From Amphiura filiformis (taxonomy: Eukaryota > Echinodermata > Ophiuroidea > Amphilepidida > Amphiuridae): a stretch of 64,000 nt of DNA. Position numbers and translations under genes: made by a program. Where the stretch lies: contig NC_092628.1 in the NCBI RefSeq assembly GCF_039555335.1, positions 70,337,706 to 70,401,705 of the forward strand, in the 5' to 3' direction. Shown here in pieces: positions 48,856-59,200 of this stretch (position 1 is its first letter; each line of letters begins with the position of its first letter). The notes beneath the pieces are model-generated. The model ran no database searches, was not told where the DNA came from, and saw only the letters and a list, made by a program, of their open reading frames with translations.

Positions 48856-48905
48856 TAGAAGGGCTTTGTAACAATGCAGAATGATAACAGTCAAACAATT
48901 TGTCT

Positions 48906-49030
48906 TGTACACACAACCATTTGAAACTGTTGTCCTTCATTGTAGGCACACAGACACAACAAATGTAAATTGTACCCACAACCATTTGAAATACACTGCC
49001 CTTCATTGTAGGCACACAGACACCGCGGAT
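48906..49030. repeat. Two-copy tandem duplication, period 65 bp
   Basis: 'acaaccatttgaaa', 'ccttcattgtaggcacacag' and 'acac' occur in the same order at about 48913 and 48978. Confidence 0.85.
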
Positions 49031-49510
49031 GTCACGATTTCAACTGATGGATGGAACAAATTAGGTACTTCTTAGTAAACTTGACTGGGACCAACTGGAT
49101 ACTTACAATTACATGTATGATGATTGATGAACTTGGCTATTGTATATGCCTTATGTGGTATTTAGTAGATCCATTAAATAAGAGTTTTGGAACAAACCAT
49201 TTAAATTTTCTGGGAATTTAATCCACAGATTTAATCACAATATTTCAGCCCTAGGCCTTTATCAAGTGTGAGTTGCGATCCGCGTACCTGAAAACAACCA
49301 AAGAAAAGATTGTTGCGTGAAGTGTGTGCGTGTGAAAAGCGAGCGTGTGTTGTGCGAGCGCACATACCATAAACACGCAGGAATTACGCAAAAACGAAAA
49401 CAGGTACGCAGATCGTAACTCCTGGACTACTGAGCATAATGGATGAAAAAAAGAGTCACATTTATTTATATTGAATACATTAAATTGTAGATTCATGCCG
49501 TTGGGTTTAA

Positions 49511-49875
49511 GGGGGTACTACACCCCTGTTGTAAATTTGTGACTATTTTTGCTTTTTTTCTCAAAAATAATAACACACTGGTAACAAAAGTTATGTATAT
49601 TATTGGGGCAAGGAATCCAATTACTATACTGAAATTTCAGTGACTCGAGACAAGCGGTTCAGTATATATGATAGGAAATATGAGGTACTACATACTAGCG
49701 GTACCTTATTTCTTATCATAAATAACGAACCGCTTGTCTTGGGTCACTGAAATTCGAATGTAGTAATTGGATTCCTTGCCCCTATCATATACATAACTTT
49801 TGTTACCACTGTGTTATTAGTTTTTGAGAAAAATTCAAAAATAAACACAAATTTATCGAGGGGTGTAGTACCCCC
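49511..49875. mobile_element. Foldback element with TTAA target duplication (piggyBac-like MITE)
   Basis: The whole element is an inverted repeat. 'gggggtactacacccc' on the left is mirrored by 'ggggtgtagtaccccc' on the right. The arms continue through 'aacaaaagttatgtatat', 'aaggaatccaattact' and 'gacaagcggttc'. TTAA flanks both ends (49507-49510 and 49876-49879), the signature of piggyBac-type insertion. Confidence 0.9.
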
Positions 49876-50168
49876 TTAAGTGCCTTATGTGGTAGATGGA
49901 CAAGGTGAAAGGTCACAAAATCTGAAAGATGTGGCTGTCAATTAAAGTGACAGAAGTGCCTTATTGCCAAATTGGATGGTGGGTGCAAGTCATTAAGACA
50001 GAAGTGCCAGATATTGCACAAAATGTTTATTTTGTAGGTGTAACTGCAAAAGCTTCATAATTTCCACATCTTAATTTGGGTAGGCCAATTTGGTGCTGGT
50101 TAAAGTGTGGGTGATATCAATATTATGACTGAGTTTACAGTGTCACTGAGATGTCTGTAGGTACTTAA

Positions 50169-50831
50169 GGGATCTGGAATGAGCGTTTATTGCGTTTCGA
50201 CAGTATTTTTTTTGGGATATGAGAGCACATCAGACATATCGAATTGCATTCTGATTCTGAATACGAAGAATGTCTTTCTGATATCAAATAATTTTCTTTT
50301 TTTGAAATTCACGATATAATACAAATTTTATGACAAATTATGAAAATTTGATATTTTTCACATTTTTGATATACAACAATCCTCGGAGGAAATTTTATAA
50401 ATCTAATGATATATTCTTAAAGTGTATGTAGCTGGAAGGAAAAGCCGACGATCAATTGAACATTTTGACCTTTCATATTGAAGATATGGATTTTTTTCCC
50501 AAAAAGACCTATTTTTTTTTTGGTGTTTTGGGAAAAAATCCATATCTTCAATACAAAAGGTCAAAATTTTCAATTGATCGTCGGCTTTTCATCCCACCTA
50601 CATACACTTTAAGTATAAATCATCAGATTTATAAAGTTTACTCAGTACTGTTAAATATCAAAATATCAATTTTTAATCATTTGCCATAAAATATGTATTA
50701 CATTGCAAATTTCAAAAATCAAAATTATTTGATATCAGAAGGACATTCTTCGTATTCAGAATGCAATTCGATATGTCTGATGTGCTCTAATGTCCCACAA
50801 TAAATACTGTCCAAACGCTCATACCCCACCC
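50169..50831. mobile_element. Foldback element with TTAA target duplication, second family
   Basis: TTAA flanks at 50165-50168 and 50832-50835. Left arm words 'gagcacatcagacatatcga', 'aatacgaagaatgt' and 'ctgatatcaaataatttt' are mirrored in the right arm. The centre is a second, tight hairpin ('ttgaccttt', 'tggatttttttcccaaaa', 'ttttgggaaaaaatcca'). Confidence 0.9.
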
Positions 50832-51197
50832 TTAAATGTATTATTAAATTACATTAAATCTGTAAATGTTGATGATCTGTCTACTCATAACAAAATTGAC
50901 TTTTAAAAGCTGAATTAGTAATACTCCCCATACCACATTGATAATATAGCGATTCACAAGTTCATGATACGTTTTGGTGCAATTGGTATTGACGCATCTT
51001 GAAAGATCCAGTCCTAGAATTCAATTATAAGGCAAGAACTGAACAAATTTTGCAACTTTCAAAATGTTGATTAAATGTCATTTATAACCAATTTGCAATA
51101 CTCATCACCAAATCTCTAGTTTCCAATGAAAAGTTTCATAATAGGTCATCAATATACACAACATGGGGTTTAAATTGAAAGTCACTCGTAAACAAAT

Positions 51198-51470
51198 CGT
51201 CGGTCGCAACACAGAGTGGCGTACGTGAAGGACAAAATATGTTTCAGAGCAAACCGATTTTGAAGGATATGCTACTAGTAACGGGGTCCATACTTCTCCA
51301 CTGTTATCTCTCAGTGGCCCAATTCCTTTTGAAATTGAAGTTTAACTATTAAATTGTGTCTTTAATAGTTAACAAGGAATAACTGTTATAGGATAATAGT
51401 TAGCTCTAAAGCTATACGCCACTATGTGAAACGGAAAATTACTCTACGCCACTATGTGTTGCGATCGACG
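51198..51470. mobile_element. TIR element of the 'tagtggcgta' family
   Basis: Left 'cgtcggtcgcaacacagagt' with 'ggcgta', right 'tacgccactatgtgttgcga' with 'tcgacg'. The core word 'gccactatg' links it to the element at 34631-35285. Confidence 0.75.
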
Positions 51471-51479
51471 AAATGTAAT

Positions 51480-52956
51480 CTGCTCCCACAAAATGAGTGT
51501 AAAGTCGCAAATTGGTAGTTTCAAGACGACTGCTGAGTTGATGTTCTTTGTTTTGACTCTTGTATTTTGGTATTCAATTTTGATATGTACCCCGTGGCAG
51601 TGCACTAGTTCCTTTGTGAAGCATTCCAGCAAAATTAGAGATCTGGTTGCAGAGGTTCTACCAGGTTGGATTCATGAATTGGACTACTATCCCATACCTC
51701 AATGCAGTCTTTATTGTCCTTGCATATATGCATATAAGCTGTGTGAAAATCTTGGAGATCATCAACATTTTATGTCTAAGTTGACTTATAGTTAACCCTA
51801 TTCTATTTATACCCCCCCCCATCAATTCCGTGCCATATCGCACGAAATGGCTTAATATGCATGTAAAAAAATATTTACACAAATGTCTTATCTTTTGAAC
51901 AGTTTTGATAATTTATCACTTCTATCAACAAAAAAACATTGTTCCTAATAACTACCATTTACACATCATAAAATGGTTTAAAATGTTGGAAACTTGCATA
52001 TTTTAGGCCAAATTTAGAATAGGGTTAAGAATATCAAATCCCAATTTCATACGAAGCATAGAGAACCTTAGTCTTGCCAGCAAGACTTCAGTCTTTATCA
52101 TAAACATAATGACATCTACAGACCTGAGTCTATGGTTACAGTTACTGGAACTAAGAGAACCTCTGCAACTGAATGTACCCATGGGTCAATTTCATAATTA
52201 ATATGATAGGAAATAAACTATGTACCGCATGCAGTGAAATAGCAGATCAAGTCAAAACTCTGCTGTCTCTGCATAAAGTTATGGATTATTTTTAAAATAA
52301 AATAAAATCTTGCTTTGAATGATAAGTATATAACTTTGTGTCTCATCTCTGCTTGCCTTCAAGGAATTTAGAGGTTTTAAATAGTTACAAAAGTATGTTG
52401 CGTAACAATTATTTAATTCTCATTTTCTGACATTTCTCCCACATGGTTTGATGTATATCAATGGGACTTGGACACAATGACCCTTGGGGATATTAACATA
52501 CAATGGGTCAAAGGTCATCTAGTGTCATTTTACAAAGATATATATTTTTTTTTTAAATAAAGATTCACGACAAGCCTCTTAAAGGGGTATTTGGGGGGTT
52601 TTTTCCCTCAATTTGTTGGACTTTTTACAATAGGCAAAGCTAGTTCAAATGCCCTATTGATGGACACATTTTATGCGCCACGTAGTTTACTAATACTCAA
52701 TAATATCTTTCAAATCTGTTTTAGAGTGGGCTCTGTTATCCTCAAATATACTGACAATCCCAGGCGGGAAAGGGGCACTTGGATTCTGGCTGAGTACCCA
52801 TGCTCAATCCGAAAAAGCGAGACTAGCGCTAGTCCCGAGATTCCCACTAGGAGTATCAAAACCAAAAATGATTGTCTCTAGGGATATCATATTCCAAAAT
52901 CTTTTCTAAGTCACGCTAGGGATATCAAATTCACCTCTTTCCCAGGGGTATCAATA
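51480..52956. other. Intergenic, no gene recognised
   Basis: AT-rich. The 113-codon frame at 51454-51795 on the plus strand starts inside the end of the preceding TIR element and overlaps an open frame on the other strand, so I do not call it a gene. Confidence 0.4.
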
Positions 52957-53225
52957 TGTGGTGTGATCAAGCAAAATCAGTCTGAAGTCCCTCATATTCA
53001 ATTTTTAGTTTCTTATTGGATTGTAATAATCATTTGAAAAGCTACATTTTGCAGAAAACCCTGTTGAAATTAGACAACCAATTCAAACAAAAATATGAAC
53101 AGTTAAAGAGTTTCCAAAACAATGGGAAAAAACAAATGGAAAAAAAGGAAATATTCCTTTGTTTGGCTATATATCTTAAAATCAATATTTCCGACTTCCG
53201 ACTGATTTTGCTTGATCACATCGCA
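52957..53225. mobile_element. MITE family 1, copy 3 (TA target site)
   Basis: Left 'tgtggtgtgatcaagcaaaa', right the reverse complement of 'tgcgatgtgatcaagcaaaa'. TA outside both ends (52955-52956 and 53226-53227). The interior matches copy 2. Confidence 0.85.
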
Positions 53226-53817
53226 TATATATGATTCCGACTTTCAAAAGTCATTTCTGGTCATATTTGTACACTTGGTCTTACAGGGGGGCTTTCATCA
53301 AAACCCCTGGCAAAAACTATCCTGTTAGGGGTTTGTTTTTACATGTATAAAAATCTGATCCCGCTAGGGGTGTTTTTATACAAATCTGGTCCCATTATGG
53401 GTGTTTTCTGCTTAATACCGGGTTTGCTTAAAACTAGTCCCAATAGAGGTTATCTTCAGGAACGCCGGATCTAGCATGGGTTCCTAGACAATCTTTGAGA
53501 CCCCCCGATGATACAGTTCTTTCAGCATGTATAATAATTTAATTACATGTTCACAGGCAGTTTTGTATCCGACAGTCCAAATAAATATCCTATTGTGGTG
53601 ACAAAAGCACTGAACAAAAAGGTTTGCTGTGATCTTATGCTATACAAAATTCACATTTTCATTCTCAAACTTCACTTCAATAAGACAATAAAAACTAGTA
53701 ATCAAAACAAACATGTTTTAGAAACATTTATTATTATTAAAATTCTTGTTTTGAATAATAAATATACAACTTTTTTTTGTATTCTTTTATAAAACATTTT
53801 TTTATTCAACAACTTCC

Positions 53818-54420
53818 TTGCCTTTCCTTATTTTACCTCTCTCTTTGATATCTGCAAATCCTTCCTTTGAACTATTTTTAGTCTTCCTCTCCGCCCATCA
53901 TGCATATTTTACAACCTCTACTACCATGGCTGGGCTTGCTCCCTTTTCCTTCCTCCATCGCCCTCATTACCACTCACCACCACTAGTAACTTTCCATCCT
54001 CCTTTCCCACCCTTCTCGTATCCTGTAACTTGACCTGTCATTTTTCCATCTTGTCCACAATCTCTTCCTGTTCTTTCTGTGTCTTCTCTTTCTTTCTTTC
54101 TTTCTCTTCAAAAGGAAATACCTTTCGCAATATTTCTTCCTTCTGTCGTTCTTGATTTTTCCTCTCTCTCATCCTGTGCCTCTTCCTCTTTGACCCGCTT
54201 CTCCTTTAACTCTTTCAATACCCTGTCTATCTCCAATGATTACCTTGGTATCCTCTGCCTTCTCCTGCAACTCCCTCACCCTTTCCTCCTACTCTCTCCT
54301 CCTTCTCCTGTCTCCTCGCCAACTCCTGTCGCTTCCTTTCCAAACCTAATTCTGCCTCCTTCACCAATCACCCTCTCTTGACATCTCACTTCCTTCTCGT
54401 AGTCACTGTTTCCTTAAAAG
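53818..54420 (-). pseudogene. Decayed coiled-coil reading frame of unknown family
   Basis: The plus strand is strongly pyrimidine-rich. On the minus strand three successive open segments in different frames read as a charged coiled coil: LERKRQELARRQEKEE near 54330, then IDRVLKELKEKRVKEEE near 54220, then QERQKEEILRKVFPFEEK near 54130 ending EEIVDKMEK and a stop near 54037. Frame changes separate the segments. The heptad-like E/K/L pattern persisting across frame changes suggests a once-coding exon or transposon frame with indels. I do not recognise the family. Simple GA-rich composition could also give such residues. Confidence 0.35.
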
Positions 54421-55215
54421 GGCATTTCGTGATCCACAGCCTCATCCCCCCATTTTTCTCAAAAAAAGTTGACATTTTTATTCCACTGGAAGCCTCTGGC
54501 TACATAATGTTTATGTACACAAAATTTCTTGCAGATTAATTCATTTAACAAAAATTACGTTCTGGTGTAGCAGAACAAAATTACAACAGTGGTCTATGGA
54601 GGAGTGTTATACACATAAATCATGCATAACTCGCAAACGCAAAATCGGAATAAGTTTTTTTGTGGATATCTACTGAAAATATCATAAAAAGAGAATGCTA
54701 GGCTCACGAAATACTCCTTTAAGAGACATATTTACTAATTTTAATATCACAAGGATACTGAAACTGCATTATAAATTGCATTTTAAATTGCATCTAGGTC
54801 CAATTTACCAAGCACCTGAGGAATTGTCACACCTCTTAACCAGGTCCATGAACTTGTTAGTTCCCAGACTGAAGATTGGTTTGGGCCTTGTGTGACAAGT
54901 GTACATATCTGAGAAATTTGCATTAGATTATTGTGAATTGCATCAGACAAAATGTGGCAATATTTTAGTCTTCTTGCATTTGATTGTTTTTTCCTTCTAC
55001 ATACAATGTTCATACCATGTATTACAATGAATACAGGTTTTAATTTTCATTTCAAACAGTTCCTTGGTTCAAAAATCACAGAATCCACAGCCATCCTGGT
55101 CCAAACGCACCATTATGTACAATCTGTGCTTATGAGATCCAACCCAACCATACATCCCTTAGGTGTAGTAAATGTGACAGATTGTCTCATACTAATTGTG
55201 AAAACACAAATGAGC
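54421..55215. other. No gene recognised
   Basis: AT-rich. 'catgcataactcgcaaacgc' with 'aaaatcggaataag' at 54625-54660 recurs inverted near 59580-59640 ('gattttgtgtttgcgagtta', 'tgcatgcatgat'), so both are copies of one dispersed repeat. Confidence 0.45.
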
Positions 55216-55371
55216 TACCTGTTTTGGATTTTCTGGAAATGTTGCTTTTTGTCAAACGTATTCATTTTGAATTTGCCTGCGCTGTATGGGATCCATACAC
55301 AACATCTGATATCCAAAACAAAAATAGAAATGGTGCATCGCAGAGCAGCTAGGTTTGTGGTTAATAATTAG
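55215..55371 (+). pseudogene. LINE reverse-transcriptase C-terminal fragment
   Basis: One frame reads ACAVWDPYTTSDIQ near 55275 and, after a frame change, KIEMVHRRAARFVVNN up to a stop at about 55369. This pair of motifs (VWDPYTT.DI then E.VQRRAARFV) is typical of the end of the reverse-transcriptase region in CR1/Jockey-type non-LTR retrotransposons. It is a short, frameshifted scrap. Confidence 0.65.
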
Positions 55372-55387
55372 ATTAGAAAGTAGCATT

Positions 55388-55533
55388 TCGTCATTGGGCA
55401 GGAAAAACCTCTTATGTGTCATTGGCCCCTGAACAAGTTTAAAGCAAAACCTATGTAATCTCTTGGCAGTTTTGTTTTAAACATGTTCAAGGGCCACAAG
55501 TACATCTAGGTTTTTCCTACCCAACGACGATTC
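55388..55533. mobile_element. Foldback MITE
   Basis: The arms 'cgtcattgggcaggaaaaac' and 'gtttttcctacccaacgacg' are inverted copies and continue through 'ggcccctgaacaagtttaaa' and 'tttaaacatgttcaagggcc'. Confidence 0.8.
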
Positions 55534-55894
55534 TAAATGATTTAAATTGATCTATATACATTACAAGAACCCTGAAAAAATATCCGTCTTGCAACTATGT
55601 GTAAAATTCATTCAGAAGATATAGCAATCCCAATTCCTGATTATATTCACAAGCAAACCATCACAAATGTCTAGTGGACCATATCATCCTCTGAAGTTCC
55701 GGTCCATGAGGGTATCATCAAATGTGTACAAATTGAATTTCTTTCCAAATACCATTCCACTCCTATCATCTGTTCTAGAGTCTTGTAGCATTCAAAACTA
55801 CACTATGTAATGTTTAATCTATTCGCGTAAAATGTATAATTTGTGTTTTCATTGTAGGTCATTTTACTTCTTAATTAGATGTAGATTTTGCGAT

Positions 55895-55900
55895 TTTATT
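55895..55900 (-). terminator. Possible poly(A) signal of the carrier gene
   Basis: AATAAA on the minus strand, about 200 nt past the carrier stop codon. Placed by position only. Confidence 0.35.
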
Positions 55901-56101
55901 GCATACTTATGCATTTGGGACTTATAGTACACTGTTCATTGAAGGAAGTATACTGATGTGTGTCCCAGCTTACAAAGCTCTAATAAAAAGTTTTGGCTTG
56001 TAACTTTTCACTGGGCCTGCAACTTTTCAGAGTTACTGGTCTGGGTGTCCACTGGCCAGTAACCTTCGAGGTATATTTCTAATACTGGATGACAGCTGGA
56101 T

Positions 56102-56211
56102 TCACCTTGGGTGTTTCTCATTATATTGTTTGAAGAATACCTTGCCAACTTCATAGGAACTTAACATGATAGCAAGAGCTGGTGTAATCCTTCCTACCCT
56201 TGGTGCAAAAC
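56102..56211 (-). CDS. SLC25A40: Carrier terminal exon
   Basis: Acceptor 'atttattttcag'. Encodes FAPRVGRITPALAIMLSSYE, then VGKVFFKQYNEKHPR and the stop TGA at 56104-56102. Confidence 0.93.
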
Positions 56212-59200
56212 CTGAAAATAAATAAGAGTTGTTATAACATTATTGGTGTAGCTATCAAACTTACCATTTGGTGCATTCAATATAATATAATGCGAAGTTT
56301 TTGGCAAGCGTATTTCATTATAAAACATTGCCTTAGATTAACATAATTGGTGAAATGTTTATTAAAGTGACATTTCCTACAATTCCTATATATTTTTATT
56401 ATCTACTGTTCCACATGTTGTTCATGCTGCTTAATATTGCTATGTGGTTCTACATAAATTCTGTTTGTAAAATTTTTTGTTAGTTTTTTAAGCCTTTTGT
56501 TATTGGGCCAATTTACAGCAGTCTGTTTTTTATTTCAGAAATCCAGAAGAAAGTGTTATTTTTAAGCAAGATATTAATGCTTCTCTTTTTCTCTTGTACA
56601 TTTTGTTTTACAAGCAATACGAAATCAACAAATCCTATGAAAATCATTCTGTAATGTTCCTAAAACTTATAATTTTTCATATCTAGCCTATTCTAACTCT
56701 AGAAATAAAAAAATGCATACCACATTTTGGTTTTTGAGTCATTTTAATACAGGAAAGAAACTTGATCCACTAAATGGACAGTAACTGCATGCTTCAATAG
56801 TGATCATTTCTGAGCCAAAACAAAAGCATATGTGACACCATCTGGTCCACGCAGCTCGATGGGGCCAAAAAATGTGAGAAATTAGCAATTTAGGAGACTT
56901 TTAGAGCTGAAATGCTCAACAGGGGTCTTTCAGCACTCTGTTTTGGTAAAATTCAGGGGTCTTTCGGACTGTGGTCGAAAACGGGTCTTTTCGGAGGAGC
57001 ATACCCATATGGTCATTTGTGTTAAGTGTCTCCCGGTAGAAACATTAATAGAAACCTCATTGCTTACCAGAATATAATCCCCTCATTCCACTCTGGGTAT
57101 ATATTCTTCTCATGATTAACCATGTAGAGCTAGGATGCTTCTTTTTGTCTGGAGAGAAAATGGATAGGAAAAAGATTATTGTGTCAGAGAAAATAGAATT
57201 TAATACAATTGAAAATCTCAAACAGAACAGTTGCTAAGCCAACCAGGTCGACAAATTTCCTTTTATAGGACAGAACCTTAAAGGTACACCCAGCAGGGAC
57301 AATCCACTCTACTGGGGTATCACTCCATATGACTAGCTTTTTGGGACAGTTAGGGAGCTGACACCCTACATGTGGACTCTCTATGCACAAGACTGATGGC
57401 TTAACTTCTCCTCTAAAGGACAAGGTTCATTTACCCATGGTTCATTTACTGAATTCAAAATCTAATTGACAGACATTGCCATTAAATTTCGGACTTTTTT
57501 TTACAAGTCAATACCCCAGAGATCTCATGCACTTAAAATGAGTACACAACCACTGTACACACAACCACTGCATCAGGTCAAAGTATATTTAGCAGAGTTG
57601 GAGTTGAAAAATGGTTACACTGCACTGATCAACTATATAAGATTTTGCCACAATGTTTCAATTGCTCCTTTATTGGACAACTTGTAAACATATCATGGAA
57701 TTCTTTCACTGAAATATGTAGGTGCCGGGCATGTTTTTGAGTGAAAGTAAAAGTGGGGTGGGTGTGGCAGGGGGTGCACAAGTGTATGTGTGACAAATAT
57801 TTAGTGACAGTATTTACCTTTCAAGGCATCCATTTCTCCTAGTTCAATCTGTCTATGTGTCTTGACTACATCAAAGGGATTAGTGAAGAATGCAGCAATC
57901 TAAATAAACAACAAAATCATATTCTAGTAAAATAAAAAGAATTTGCGGGATATATTGGTTTTGTACTTCCAAGACATATGTGACGTGTCATGTCAAAAGG
58001 AGACACTTTTGGGCAGGTTATAAATTTTGAGGTTTTTACATATCTTAAATAGAGATATTTTGCTCCACAATGCTGTTTTCCCCAATGAAATCGGACATTC
58101 CTAAGTGAAATTATTGAGTTTGTAAGTTATGGTATTATAAAATTGGAAATTGAGATATCGGCTTTTAAAAATATTATTGACAATGTTGAGAGTAGGAATT
58201 ACCTTGAAAAATGTCTCAAAAAATACAAGATGCCAGTTATATTCCGGTCTGAAATTATCAGACAATATTTTTAACATTAATAACATCACAAATTCGCAAT
58301 AAACTCAAACTTTGAAAAAATCACCCCCGGGTAGATTTTTGGCTATATCTCCATTTACGATCCTGCCCAAAAGTGTCTCCTTTTGACATGACACGTCGCA
58401 TATCAGTTTTATAGAGCATTTCTCTTATGGCAATATCCACCCATTTTATTTCATTTCATTTCATCCAAATCATCTTGAAGACAGCCTTTAACATTACGAT
58501 GATGGTTTCCAGTATCGTGACTTGGCATCTGTGCCCCCCCCAACTCAACACAAAATTGGCAACCATGAGAGTTACCAAATAGCGCAGAAAAGGGTTAATT
58601 TTTTTACCAGTAGCGAGGACTGCGAAATTGGGAAAATGGGTGGTATTTAATTTGGACAGTCTGCGAAATTTGGATAAAAGGGGTACTTGGGAAAATCCGG
58701 TAATTTTATGTCAATATTTAGTGTCACTGAAAAGGGGTGTTTGAAATTCTAGTCATTTAAAAGGGGTTTGGGAAATTCTAGTCATTGAAAACCACAAAAA
58801 AGGGGTTGTTTTTGGCCACATTTTGTCCTCGATTTTGCATGAAAAGGGGGGGGGTGAATTTGATGAAAAATCATTGCAAAGGGGGTCTTTAAAAGATTTG
58901 GTAACTCTCATGGTTACCAACTTTTGTGTTGAGTTGGGGGGCCTCTGTGGTAACGTCATTAATAACAATTTGAAATCCAATTGGTCCCAGTTTTGAATGT
59001 AACATACACAGAAAAAGAATCATTTAATTTCACACATGCTGCCTGTTGTGCAAAAAATGGTTCTTCTCACACCAACGTCAAAAGAAAGATATAAATTTAT
59101 GATCAATTACTGACATGGCATATGTTTATAGTGAGAAGCTGGTGGTTAATTTCAGGAGGAAATAAACATCTGCACTGATTAATCTGTATACCTGCTTACA

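Noticed and set aside
51454-51795. 113-codon open frame
   Set aside because: It starts within the terminal repeat of a TIR element, overlaps an open frame on the other strand and has no domain.
54952-55371. 139-codon open frame on the plus strand as an intact gene
   Set aside because: Only its last part matches anything, the end of a LINE reverse transcriptase, and that match needs a frame change. The first part looks random.
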